Positions 19,326 through 27,748 of a DNA stretch of 35,176 nucleotides are shown here, one piece after another; the stretch's first letter is position 1; each line of letters begins with the position of its first letter. The translations under genes were made by a program, and so were the position numbers. This DNA comes from Pseudomonadota bacterium (lineage in GTDB: Bacteria; Pseudomonadota; Gammaproteobacteria; Burkholderiales; JAJZQI01). A model generated the notes under the pieces. That model was not told the DNA's origin and searched no databases. It saw nothing but the letters and a program-made list of their open reading frames with translations. The stretch spans positions 1 through 35,176 of the forward strand of contig JAJZTZ010000012.1 of NCBI GenBank assembly GCA_021847305.1, in the 5' to 3' direction.

Positions 19326-21524
19326 ATGACCGAATCCCTGCTGGCCGGGCTGAACCCGGAACAACGCGCTGCTGTGACTTTGCCGCATGAATCGGCGCTG
19401 ATTCTTGCCGGGGCCGGCAGCGGCAAGACGCGCGTGCTGACTACCCGCATTGCCTACCTGATTCAGACGCATCAGGCCAGCCCGCATAACATTCTGGCGG
19501 TGACCTTTACCAACAAGGCCGCCAAGGAAATGCTCACACGTCTGGCGGCCATGCTGCCGATTAATGTGTCGGGCATGTGGATCGGCACGTTTCACGGTTT
19601 GTGCAACCGTTTGCTGCGTACCCATTACCGTGATGCCAACCTGCCGCAGCTGTTTCAGATTCTCGATTCGCAGGATCAGCAGGCTGCCATCAAGCGGTTG
19701 TTGAAATCGCTTAATATCGACGACGAAAAATACCCGCCCAAGTCGGTGCAGAACTTTATCAATTCCAACAAGGAAGCCGGCCATCGTGCCGGTGATTTGT
19801 CGGCGCATGATCCGTTCACCCGCCGGCTGATCGAGCTGTTTGCTGCTTACGACGAGCAGTGCCAGCGCGAGGGCGTGGTGGATTTTGCCGAGCTGCTGCT
19901 GCGCTGTTACGAGTTGCTGAGCCGCAACGAAGCCTTGCGCGAGCACTACCGAAACCGCTTTACCCATATTCTGGTGGACGAGTTTCAGGATACCAACCGC
20001 CTGCAATACCGCTGGCTGCACCTCCTGGCCGGGCCGCAGGCGGCGGTGTTTGCCGTGGGTGACGACGATCAGTCGATTTATGCCTTCCGCGGCGCTAACG
20101 TCGGCAATATGCGTGAGTTCGAACGCGATTTCAATGCCCGGCAGATCATCCGCCTGGAGCAGAATTACCGCTCGCACGGCCATATTCTCAATGCCGCCAA
20201 TGCCCTGATCAAACAGAACAGCGAGCGGCTGGGCAAGAATCTGTGGACCTCGGAGGGCGAGGGCGAGCCGATTCGCGTGTTCGAGGCGGCGAGTGATAAC
20301 GAGGAAGCGGATTTCATTGTCGATGAGGTGAAAAATCTGCAACGCGAAGAGGGTGTCAATCTGTCCGATATCGCTCTCTTGTACCGTTCCAACGCCCAGT
20401 CCCGCGTACTTGAACATAAACTGTTCAATGCCGGAGTGCCGTACCGGGTCTATGGCGGCCTGCGCTTCTTCGAACGGCAGGAAATCAAGCATGCGCTGGC
20501 TTATCTGCGCCTGATTGCCAACCAGAATGACGATGGCGCTTTCCTGCGGGTGGTGAATTTCCCGCCGCGCGGCATTGGTGCCCGCACTATCGAAAATCTG
20601 CAGGACGCGTCGCAGGCAGCCGGCGTGTCGCTGTGGCAGGCCGCCAGCGGCGGGGCGGTGAGCGGACGCGGCGGCGCCAGTCTGCAGGCTTTCGTACACC
20701 TGATTGCACAGGCCAGGGAGGCGACGCAGGGCTTGCCGCTGGCCGAGCTGGTTGAGCATGTGCTGGCGGTGTCCACCCTGATCGAGCATTACGAGGCCAG
20801 CAAGGGCGAGTCAGAGCGGGTGGAAAACTTGAACGAACTGGTCAATGCGGCTGCCGCATTCGAGCAGGAGGTGCGGCAGGAAGAGGAAATCGAGGGCCTG
20901 GCCGGCTTCCTCTCCCACGCTTCACTGGAGGCGGGCGAGCATCAGGCAGGCAGCGGTCAGGATGCGCTGCAGCTGATGACGGTGCATGCAGCCAAAGGGC
21001 TGGAATTTTATGCCGTGTTTGTCAGTGGCCTGGAAGAAGGGCTGTTCCCGCATGACCAGAGCTTCAACGACGCCGACGGCATTCAGGAAGAACGTCGCCT
21101 GATGTATGTGGCCATCACCCGCGCGCGCCGTCGTCTGTATCTGACGCATGCGCAGAGCCGCATGCTGCACGGACAGGTGCGTTACGGTCTGGCATCGCGT
21201 TTTCTGGAAGAACTGCCGCAGAATGTGCTGAAAGCCGTTGGCAGCCGTTCGCGGCCCATGGCCTCGTCGTGGAATACGGGTGGCTGGAACGATGGCTGGC
21301 GCAGTAACAGCCGCAGCTATGATGAACCGGCACCGTTCAGGCCGAAGGATGACACGCCGGTGTCCGGTGGCTTCCATATCGGCCAGAACGTCAGCCATGC
21401 CAAATTCGGTATCGGTGTGGTGATCGGCAGCGAGGGTTACGGCGATGACGTGCGCCTGCAGATCAAATTTGCCGTGGGCACCAAGTGGCTGTCGCTCAAA
21501 TACGCCAAGCTTGATCCGGCCTAG
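19326..21524 (+). CDS. uvrD: DNA helicase II UvrD
   Basis: This superfamily 1A 3'-5' helicase works in nucleotide excision repair and mismatch repair. It is 732 residues (E. coli 720). Motifs: Q-motif LNPEQRAAV, Walker A LAGAGSGKTR (28-36), motif Ia TFTNKAAKEM, Walker B ILVDEFQDTN, motif III VGDDDQSIYAFRGA, motif IV LEQNYRS, motif V LQLMTVHAAKGLEF and motif VI YVAITRARRRLYLTHA. The C-terminal Tudor-like tail (FHIGQNVSHAKFGIGVVIGSEGYG..LQIKF) supports UvrD over Rep. The 48-base gap from the divergent rhodanese carries only a weak ribosome-binding site. Confidence 0.96.
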   Translation: MTESLLAGLNPEQRAAVTLPHESALILAGAGSGKTRVLTTRIAYLIQTHQASPHNILAVTFTNKAAKEMLTRLAAMLPINVSGMWIGTFHGLCNRLLRTHYRDANLPQLFQILDSQDQQAAIKRLLKSLNIDDEKYPPKSVQNFINSNKEAGHRAGDLSAHDPFTRRLIELFAAYDEQCQREGVVDFAELLLRCYELLSRNEALREHYRNRFTHILVDEFQDTNRLQYRWLHLLAGPQAAVFAVGDDDQSIYAFRGANVGNMREFERDFNARQIIRLEQNYRSHGHILNAANALIKQNSERLGKNLWTSEGEGEPIRVFEAASDNEEADFIVDEVKNLQREEGVNLSDIALLYRSNAQSRVLEHKLFNAGVPYRVYGGLRFFERQEIKHALAYLRLIANQNDDGAFLRVVNFPPRGIGARTIENLQDASQAAGVSLWQAASGGAVSGRGGASLQAFVHLIAQAREATQGLPLAELVEHVLAVSTLIEHYEASKGESERVENLNELVNAAAAFEQEVRQEEEIEGLAGFLSHASLEAGEHQAGSGQDALQLMTVHAAKGLEFYAVFVSGLEEGLFPHDQSFNDADGIQEERRLMYVAITRARRRLYLTHAQSRMLHGQVRYGLASRFLEELPQNVLKAVGSRSRPMASSWNTGGWNDGWRSNSRSYDEPAPFRPKDDTPVSGGFHIGQNVSHAKFGIGVVIGSEGYGDDVRLQIKFAVGTKWLSLKYAKLDPA

Positions 21525-21557
21525 GCAGTCGCTTCTTCCCTGTGGCGGGGCAGGCAG

Positions 21558-22919
21558 TTAGGGCAATGCCGGACTTGCCAGTATTGATGCGCATTGCCTT
21601 GCCAATGCGCCCAGGATGTGCGTAAACAGCGGGCGCTCCGCCGCCGCTTCGTGCAGACAGGCCTGTTTCAGTTGCTGCAGACCCTGCCAGGCAACATCGG
21701 GCGGGTCGTCCAGGTCGCAACGTTGCAGTAATTCTTCCAGTAAATAACCGAAAGCGCGCACCTCCATGCGCTGCAACGCCTGTATCTGCTCGCTGTTGCA
21801 CTGTCCCAGTAACGAGGCGGCGCCGAAATCTCCCAGCAGGCACTCTCCTTCGCCATCATGCAGAATATTGTGCGCGTACAGATCGCCGTGCAGGATGCCG
21901 TGCTCATGCAGATGCACGATTGCCGCGGCGATGGCGTGCGCCAGTTTGAGGGCGGTGGTCAGGCTAAAACGGGTCTCCGAAGCATACACGTCGCGGGTAC
22001 AGGATTCCAGGCTGGGTGGGCCGGCCAGGCTGATAAAACGGCTATCGAGCAGTGCCAGTATCAAACCCGCCTGATTATCCGGATGCTGCTCCAGCTTACC
22101 GTGCAGCCCGATGAGGGCCGGATGACGGCCGGCCAGGAGGCTGGCGGCCATTTCGCTATGCGGCAGCCCGTCGCTGGTGACGCTGCCTTTAAACAGTTTG
22201 ACGGCGACTTGCCGGGTGCTGCCGGTGTCGTCCTGCCAGGATGCCTGATGAATGACACCGGAGGCCCCGGCGCCCAGTTGCTGCTGCAGCTGCAGCCGAT
22301 TCCAGGCGACGGCGGGAATGGCGCCGGTGTTGAGGGTGGCCTGTTCTTGCGCTGCACACAGCGGATTGCCGCCAAATGCCAGCCAGGTAAGGCGTGGCAG
22401 GGAAAAGAGCACGGCCGGCAAAGTGGAGAAGTGGTTAGCGGAAATACGCAGCAATTCCAGATTGCGGCAATTTGCCAGAGTGTCGGGTAAAGACTGCAGG
22501 CGGTTGCCGGCCAGCATCAGTTTTTGCAGCTGGCGGCATTGGCCGATCTGTTCCGGTAATTCAGTCAGCTGGTTATCGGTCAGGATAAGCCAGCGCAGTG
22601 CCCGACCCAGTGCGGCTGGCGGAATGTGGCGGATCTGGTTGGATTTGAAGCCGATCATGCTCAGTTGCGGGCATTGCCCCAGCACTTCCGGCAATTCGGT
22701 GAAGCAATTGTTGGAAGCAAACAGAATACGCAATTTGTGCAGACGGCCCAGGTCCGGCGGCAGGGTCGACAACTGGTTGCCGGACAGGTCGAGAATTTCC
22801 AGCGAATCGGCCAGTTGGTAGATTTCCGCTGGAAAGGTGGTCAGGCCGCAGGCCAGATTGAGGCGCCGGGTTCCCGCCAGCTTGCCGGCGCGCAGTTGCG
22901 CGAGTGTGTCTATTGCCAT
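21558..22919 (-). CDS. Leucine-rich-repeat protein kinase (eukaryote-type Ser/Thr kinase)
   Basis: About 453 residues. The first ~200 are leucine-rich repeats with a period near 23 (LEILDLSGNQLSTLPPDLGRL, LRWLILTDNQLTELPEQIGQC, LQKLMLAGNRLQSLPDTLANC, LELLRISANHFSTLPAVLF). The rest is a small protein kinase: glycine loop LGAGASGV (~215-222), VAVK lysine (~241), catalytic loop ILHGDLYAHNIL (HGD instead of HRD, ~344-351) and LLGDFGAAS (DFG ~364). All essential residues are present, so activity is plausible. There is no signal peptide or membrane segment. The ATG giving MAIDTLAQLRAGKLAGTRRL is preferred to the GTG three codons upstream. The target is unknown; the LRRs probably bind a protein. Confidence 0.88.
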   Translation of the reverse strand: MAIDTLAQLRAGKLAGTRRLNLACGLTTFPAEIYQLADSLEILDLSGNQLSTLPPDLGRLHKLRILFASNNCFTELPEVLGQCPQLSMIGFKSNQIRHIPPAALGRALRWLILTDNQLTELPEQIGQCRQLQKLMLAGNRLQSLPDTLANCRNLELLRISANHFSTLPAVLFSLPRLTWLAFGGNPLCAAQEQATLNTGAIPAVAWNRLQLQQQLGAGASGVIHQASWQDDTGSTRQVAVKLFKGSVTSDGLPHSEMAASLLAGRHPALIGLHGKLEQHPDNQAGLILALLDSRFISLAGPPSLESCTRDVYASETRFSLTTALKLAHAIAAAIVHLHEHGILHGDLYAHNILHDGEGECLLGDFGAASLLGQCNSEQIQALQRMEVRAFGYLLEELLQRCDLDDPPDVAWQGLQQLKQACLHEAAAERPLFTHILGALARQCASILASPALP

Positions 22920-23031
22920 GTTATTCACTGTCGTGGGGTGGCGCTATTTTACCGCGCCTGCGGCCGATCTGTCGGTCAGTCCTGCACAGTGTGCGCTGCA
23001 GTTTCAGGCGCAAAATAAGTGTTAACAGGCC

Positions 23032-24756
23032 CTAGTTGCCGCGTGCTTCGCACTGCATGAAGTGGCTGGCGGAGATGCGGTCGCGCCCTTCCTGCTTGGA
23101 CTGGTAGAGCAGGTGGTCGGCTGCGGCAATCAGCGCGTCCAGGGTGGCGTGTCCGGCTTCTTTCTGCGCCACGCCGAAGCTCGCTGTGACGCGTGTTTCG
23201 CCCGTTTCGTGGGGGATGTGCAGTTGGGCGATGCCGGCGCGCAATCGTTGTGCCAGCTGGACTGCTTCGTCGGGGCTGGTTTCCGGCAGAAAGACGATAA
23301 ACTCTTCTCCGCCCCAGCGCGCCACAATGTCGTACTGGCGCACCGACGCCTGCAGCAAACGGGCGATGGCCACCAGCACCTTGTCGCCGTGTGCGTGCCC
23401 GAGCGTATCATTGATACGCTTGAACCAGTCGATATCAAGCAGTATTACCGAAACGCAGCGTCCGCTACGCTGGGCCATGCTCCAGGGAGCAGCGGTTTTG
23501 TCGTAGAACGCCCGCCGGTTGTTCAGTCCGGTCAGCGGATCTTTTTGCGCCAGCTGTTCTGCTCTTAAGCGTTCTTCCTGGCCGACGCGGAACTGGTAGG
23601 CCAGCGCCAGAGCCAGCAGCGTCGCATCCAGCAGCATGCCCAGTTCCACGGCATGGTAAGTCCAGTTGTTAAACGGGATGAAACCCCAGACCGACAGCGT
23701 GGTCAGCGCCGCGCCAATCATGGCTGCCAGAGCGGCAATGAGAAAATAGCGTGCCGGCTTGTACCCCGCGCGTACCGAGACAGTGCCGAGCACCAGCATG
23801 ATGATGGAAAAGAGAAAGACGAAAACAAAAGAAAGCAGCAGGGCATACACCTGACTGTGCAATGCCACCGCGGCAGTCATCAACAGGCCGAATAGTGCAC
23901 TGTAGCCAATCAGGCCGCGGTGGAGGCGCGGAAAGTTCGCCTTTGTATCAAGAAATCGAGCTGCAAACATCAACCCGCTGAGCGCATAAGCGAAGATAAG
24001 CAGCGGGTGCGACCACAACTGCCATTTGATCGAGTTCGGCCACAGCCAGGCAAAGCCGTGGCCGGTATAGGTGAGGTTCATGCTGAGGAACGTTGCCAGA
24101 TACAGCGCATAAAAGAGAAAGCGCTGACTGCCCAGGCTGAAGAACAGCATGGCATTGTATGCCATCAGGGCGATCAGGGAGCCGTAAATCAGACCATAGG
24201 TATATTCCTGTCGAACTTCCCGTTCGCGCGCCGCATCGGCGGTTAGCAGGTAAAGGGGAACAACCATCGGGTCGGGTGTGGCGATGCGGATGAACAGATC
24301 GGTTGTTCCCGGAGCAAAAGACTGCTCCACGGTGAAAAAGCGGCCGACAATCGGGCGCGAGGTGAAGGGCAGGGCGTCGCCCATGTGATAGGTGGACAAG
24401 CGCGATCCAGCGCTGGAAAAGTAGATGTCGACATGGTCGAGCCAGGTGTTTTCCAGCACCAGTCGGCGTGTGAGCGGCGCTGTGGTCGGGTTGTTTACTG
24501 CCAGATGCAGCCAGGCCGGCCTGGCGCCAATACCGAAGTTGGGCACGGCCGTGGTCGTGGCGGTAAATTTGCCGGCCCGGTAGAGCGCTTCTGCCTCGGC
24601 GGGCGTGAGGGGCCCCTGCTGTTCCTGCAGGCTGGAGGTAAACAAGCCGAGTGGGTGCTGTGACGGGTAAAGCAGCGAAATGGGTGATACGCCTGCCTGC
24701 GCGCTTGAGGCGAGGAAGGCGAAAAACAGCAGTATCAGCAATGCGCGAAGTTTCAT
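23032..24756 (-). CDS. Membrane diguanylate cyclase with 7TM-DISM sensor (GGDEF), second copy
   Basis: Same architecture as the GGDEF gene at 17002: signal peptide (MKLRALLILLFFAFLASSAQA), periplasmic DISMED2-type domain (~25-180), seven hydrophobic segments (~185-385), and GGDEF domain. The catalytic loop is RWGGEEF (~482-486). Unlike the other copy it keeps the inhibitory I-site, RQYD, placed five residues before GGEEF, so product inhibition by c-di-GMP is expected. I place the start at the second ATG (24756), where the signal peptide begins; the track start five codons upstream is only 4 bases from a perfect 11-bp hairpin and adds MQIET before the signal peptide. The two receptors are probably paralogues. 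Confidence 0.9.
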   Translation of the reverse strand: MKLRALLILLFFAFLASSAQAGVSPISLLYPSQHPLGLFTSSLQEQQGPLTPAEAEALYRAGKFTATTTAVPNFGIGARPAWLHLAVNNPTTAPLTRRLVLENTWLDHVDIYFSSAGSRLSTYHMGDALPFTSRPIVGRFFTVEQSFAPGTTDLFIRIATPDPMVVPLYLLTADAAREREVRQEYTYGLIYGSLIALMAYNAMLFFSLGSQRFLFYALYLATFLSMNLTYTGHGFAWLWPNSIKWQLWSHPLLIFAYALSGLMFAARFLDTKANFPRLHRGLIGYSALFGLLMTAAVALHSQVYALLLSFVFVFLFSIIMLVLGTVSVRAGYKPARYFLIAALAAMIGAALTTLSVWGFIPFNNWTYHAVELGMLLDATLLALALAYQFRVGQEERLRAEQLAQKDPLTGLNNRRAFYDKTAAPWSMAQRSGRCVSVILLDIDWFKRINDTLGHAHGDKVLVAIARLLQASVRQYDIVARWGGEEFIVFLPETSPDEAVQLAQRLRAGIAQLHIPHETGETRVTASFGVAQKEAGHATLDALIAAADHLLYQSKQEGRDRISASHFMQCEARGN

Positions 24757-24774
24757 TGTCTCAATCTGCATGAT

Positions 24775-24841
24775 GCCGGGCCGGACAATCGTTGCGTTAT
24801 CCGGCCCGGCAAACGGCTGTCACGCTTTTGGCGTGACAGCC
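24775..24841. terminator. Two adjacent perfect hairpins between the BPSS1780-like and GGDEF genes
   Basis: GCCGGGCCGGA/TCCGGCCCGGC (24775-24810, 11-bp stem, 14-base loop) and GGCTGTCACGC/GCGTGACAGCC (24815-24841, 11-bp stem, 5-base loop) stand side by side between two minus-strand genes. They probably end or attenuate the upstream transcript, although neither has a T-tract; alternatively they shape the 5' leader of the GGDEF mRNA. Confidence 0.6.
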
Positions 24842-24846
24842 TGGTA

Positions 24847-25674
24847 TTACTCCGGTTGTGCCGGAGAGGCGGCTTCATCCTTGTGAAACACGTCAAGGAA
24901 GCTGCCGTAAATGCTGCCGACCAAGAGCGCCATAAAGAAAAACACAATCGGGAAGGTCAGCAGCGGGGCGAGGAATTCGGCCATGGTTGTGCCCAGGGTG
25001 CCGGAGATCAGCTGGACCAGCAGCCCCAGTACCAGGGACAGGAGAAAATCCGCCAGCAGCAGGACCAGTCCATAAACCAGGAAAGGCCAGGTATTGCTGA
25101 TGCTGGCGCGCAGGGAGTAGAGCATGGCCAGGCCGGGGGAGATACCGTCGAACAGAATCAGCGCCGGGGCAAACCAGGAGCCCATCAGCAGGGGGATCAG
25201 CAGCAGCGTGCCAACCAGTGCCGGCACCAGCAGTTTTTCCGATACAGCTTCCATCAGCACCTGAGTGTCGCTGGCGGGCGACGCCATGATTTCCTGCAGC
25301 GCGGTGAAATCGTTGTGCCAGATGGTCAGCAGCAACATGAACACAAACAGCGTCAGCGTCAATGTCAGCAAGCCCAGACGCGCCAGCTGGCCGGGACGGT
25401 TCTGGAAACCGGCGAACAGGTGCTGGATTTCCAGTTCACCGCCTTCGCTCTGGGTTTTGGCGCCAAGCAGCAGGCCGGCCTGCCAGATCGGCCAGGTAAG
25501 GAAAAACACCAGCGCGCCCAGCAGCGGCACAGCCAGGGTGAAAATGTTGATGAAAAACAGTGCCGCCATCAGCGACATCCATAATGCCGGATTGCCGCGG
25601 AACAGGCGCCAACCGTCATGGAACCATTTCCAGCCGTACAGTGGGTTGCGTTTCTGCCAGGGATGAGTGTTCAT
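24847..25674 (-). CDS. BPSS1780-family integral membrane protein
   Basis: This 275-residue polytopic membrane protein has about six hydrophobic segments, for example LWMSLMAALFFINIFTLAVPLLGALVFFLTW, LGLLTLTLTLFVFMLLLTIW, LLVPALVGTLLLIPLLMGSWF and FLAPLLTFPIVFFFMALLVGSIYG. The N-terminal GWKWFHDGWRLFRGNPALW and the central LFAGFQ segment match what I recall of the BPSS1780 membrane family of betaproteobacteria, commonly found beside thrB, as here (12-base gap). Biochemical function is unknown. Confidence 0.82.
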   Translation of the reverse strand: MNTHPWQKRNPLYGWKWFHDGWRLFRGNPALWMSLMAALFFINIFTLAVPLLGALVFFLTWPIWQAGLLLGAKTQSEGGELEIQHLFAGFQNRPGQLARLGLLTLTLTLFVFMLLLTIWHNDFTALQEIMASPASDTQVLMEAVSEKLLVPALVGTLLLIPLLMGSWFAPALILFDGISPGLAMLYSLRASISNTWPFLVYGLVLLLADFLLSLVLGLLVQLISGTLGTTMAEFLAPLLTFPIVFFFMALLVGSIYGSFLDVFHKDEAASPAQPE

Positions 25675-25686
25675 TGGTTTCGTCAG

Positions 25687-26637
25687 TTAGACCCAGATAC
25701 GCTTGAGTTCGTTTTCGGCGGCAATATGCCCGGCCAGAATCCGCTGGAAGTGGCCGGGGTCTTTGGCATGGGTTTGCTCGCCGGGGCGGGGGAAATGCAG
25801 GTCATACAGCCGGCTCATCCAGAAGCGCAGGGCGCCGGCACGCAGCATCACCGGCCAGGCGCCGCGCTCGATCGGGCTGAGCGGGCGTACCGCGTGGTAG
25901 GCGCGCAACAGGGCCAGCATGCGTTCGCGGTCGAGCACGCCGCTGGCGTCCATGCACCAGTCATTCACGGTAATGGCGACATCGTACAGCCAGGCATCGT
26001 TGCAGGCGAAGTAGAAGTCGATAACCCCGGACAACCGTTCGCCGTCAAACAGGGCATTGTCGCGGAACAGGTCGGCATGGATGACGCCACGCGGCAGATC
26101 CTGAAAGCGGAACAGTGACTGGTAGCGCAATTCTTCGCGCAGCATGGCGGCATCGGCATCGTCCATGTGCGACAGCACATCCGGGGAAGTCTCTTTCCAC
26201 CACTTGGGGCCGCGCGGGTTGTCCATGTGAGCCGGGTAGCTCTTGCCGGCCAGATGAATGCTGGCAAGCATTTCACCAACGGCTGCGCAGTGGGCGACCG
26301 TGGTCTGCTCCACCGATTTGCCGTTCAGGCGCGACACCAGACAGGCCGGTTTGCCGTTCAGTTCCAGCAGACGCTGGCCCTCAAGGGAGGCAACCGGACC
26401 GGGGCAGGGGATGCCGTGCTCGGCCAGGTGCGCCATGAGGTTGATGTAGTAGGGCAGTTCGTCGGCGGTGAGCTTTTCGAACAGGGTCAGCACATAGCGG
26501 CCGTGCTGGGTGTCGACGAAGTAATTGGTGTTCTCGATGCCGGCGCTGATGCCCTGGAAATCAAGCAGTTCGCCTACGGCAAACTGCTTGAGCCAGACGG
26601 TCAGTTCGTCGCGGCTGACGCTAGTAAAAACGGACAT
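25687..26637 (-). CDS. thrB: Homoserine kinase, type II (ThrB, aminoglycoside-phosphotransferase fold)
   Basis: It phosphorylates homoserine for threonine synthesis. The 316-residue protein belongs to the APH/choline-kinase fold form used in Pseudomonas and betaproteobacteria, not the GHMP form of E. coli. The N-terminal SRDELTVWLKQFAVGELLDFQGISAGIENTNYFVDT and the kinase core GVIHADLFRDNALF...GVIDFYFACND (catalytic Asp and metal-binding IDF) are diagnostic. It is followed 12 bases later by the BPSS1780-type gene and preceded by the DUF2782 gene (11-base gap), so the three are likely co-transcribed. Confidence 0.95.
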   Translation of the reverse strand: MSVFTSVSRDELTVWLKQFAVGELLDFQGISAGIENTNYFVDTQHGRYVLTLFEKLTADELPYYINLMAHLAEHGIPCPGPVASLEGQRLLELNGKPACLVSRLNGKSVEQTTVAHCAAVGEMLASIHLAGKSYPAHMDNPRGPKWWKETSPDVLSHMDDADAAMLREELRYQSLFRFQDLPRGVIHADLFRDNALFDGERLSGVIDFYFACNDAWLYDVAITVNDWCMDASGVLDRERMLALLRAYHAVRPLSPIERGAWPVMLRAGALRFWMSRLYDLHFPRPGEQTHAKDPGHFQRILAGHIAAENELKRIWV

Positions 26638-26648
26638 GAATCAGAAGT

Positions 26649-26990
26649 CTAGAAGCTGTGGATAACCCAGAGTGGAACACGGATGCCGGAATCGGTGCTT
26701 TCCTGGCGGCTGAAGCGGCCATCACCTTTTTCGTCTACCAGATAATAGGGTTTGCCCGATTTGGGCGTGACCTTGATCATGTAAACGCGACCGTGAATTT
26801 TGTATTCCTCGTGCTTTTCGCCCTTTTGCTCGGTAATGGTGACTTCGGGCTCGAAGCCGGGGTCATCGCTTACGCCAGCAGGCAGGGCGGGTGGCTCCGG
26901 CACATCGGCGGGAGCGGGTTTGGCCGTTTGGCTGTCGGCCATGGCCGAGCAGGATAGAAGCAACAGGGCAATCAGGGAGAGGCGGCGCAT
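26649..26990 (-). CDS. DUF2782-type small secreted protein
   Basis: A 113-residue protein with a clear Sec signal peptide (MRRLSLIALLLLSCSAMA) followed by a Pro-rich linker and a compact domain: EVTITEQKGEKHEEYKIHGRVYMIKVTPKSGKPYYLVDEKGDGRFSRQES. This pattern (EEYR.NGrlYmIkVtP..G.PYyL.D..GdG.f) is that of DUF2782, usually encoded beside thrB and polA in betaproteobacteria. The start is set at the internal ATG because the upstream 35 codons in the track run into the LOG gene and have no signal-like character. Predicted periplasmic; function unknown. Confidence 0.85.
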   Translation of the reverse strand: MRRLSLIALLLLSCSAMADSQTAKPAPADVPEPPALPAGVSDDPGFEPEVTITEQKGEKHEEYKIHGRVYMIKVTPKSGKPYYLVDEKGDGRFSRQESTDSGIRVPLWVIHSF

Positions 26991-27006
26991 AGGTGGTTTC
27001 CTTGCT

Positions 27007-27738
27007 TTACAGGCCAAGCTGAATTTCGCGTTCGCGAGCCGAAGGCTCGAAACCGCGGGTTTCGTAATGTTTGAAGATGGCGTTGACCACTTCATCCGGG
27101 TTGTCGATCACCTGGATCAGGTTCATGTCTTTCGGGTCGATCATGCCTTCGAATACCAGCACGTTGCGGAACCATTCGATCAGGCCGTTCCAGAATTCCG
27201 ACGCCACAAGAATGATGGGGATCTTGCGCGTCTTGCCGGTTTGCACCAGCGTCAGCGCTTCCATCAGTTCGTCCATGGTGCCGAAGCCGCCGGGCATGAC
27301 TACATAGGCCGAGGCGAACTTGACGAACATGACCTTGCGCGCGAAAAAATGGCGGAAGGTTTGGCTGATGTCCTGATAGGGGTTGGAATGCTGCTCGTGG
27401 GGCAGCTGGATGTTCAGGCCCACGCTGGGTGAATTACCAAAATAGGCGCCACGGTTGGCTGCCTCCATGATGCCGGGGCCGCCGCCGGAAATGACGGCGA
27501 AGCCTGCATCGGACAGCTTGCGGGCGATTTTTTCGGTGAGCTCGTAATAGGGATGGCCGATCGGGGTGCGGGCACTGCCGAAAATGCTGACGGCCGGCTG
27601 AATCGCCTGCAGACGCTCCGTCGATTCGACGAATTCTGCCATAATCTCGAAAACGCGCCAGGACTCGCGGGCCGAATAGGCCGACTGCGAGATGCGTTCC
27701 GGATCAATGATCTGGGGTATTTTGTCAGCCGAGCTCAT
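27007..27738 (-). CDS. LOG-family Rossmann-fold protein (nucleotide 5'-monophosphate nucleosidase-like)
   Basis: The 243-residue protein carries the two LOG signatures: GGGPGIMEAANRGA and MPGGFGTMDELMEALTLVQ. Members release ribose 5-phosphate and a base from nucleoside monophosphates, and in plants and some bacteria make cytokinins. The old name 'lysine decarboxylase' is a misannotation. A ~45-residue N-terminal segment (IDPERISQSAYSARESWRVFEIMAEFVESTERL) precedes the usual LOG core, as in the longer bacterial subgroup. Its start codon is only 10 bases from that of divergent polA. Confidence 0.92.
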   Translation of the reverse strand: MSSADKIPQIIDPERISQSAYSARESWRVFEIMAEFVESTERLQAIQPAVSIFGSARTPIGHPYYELTEKIARKLSDAGFAVISGGGPGIMEAANRGAYFGNSPSVGLNIQLPHEQHSNPYQDISQTFRHFFARKVMFVKFASAYVVMPGGFGTMDELMEALTLVQTGKTRKIPIILVASEFWNGLIEWFRNVLVFEGMIDPKDMNLIQVIDNPDEVVNAIFKHYETRGFEPSAREREIQLGL

Positions 27739-27748
27739 AGGAAAAACA

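Noticed and set aside
19314-20789. 491-codon minus-strand ORF opposite uvrD
   Set aside because: Antisense shadow of a certain gene; the glutamine/histidine/arginine-rich translation matches no family.
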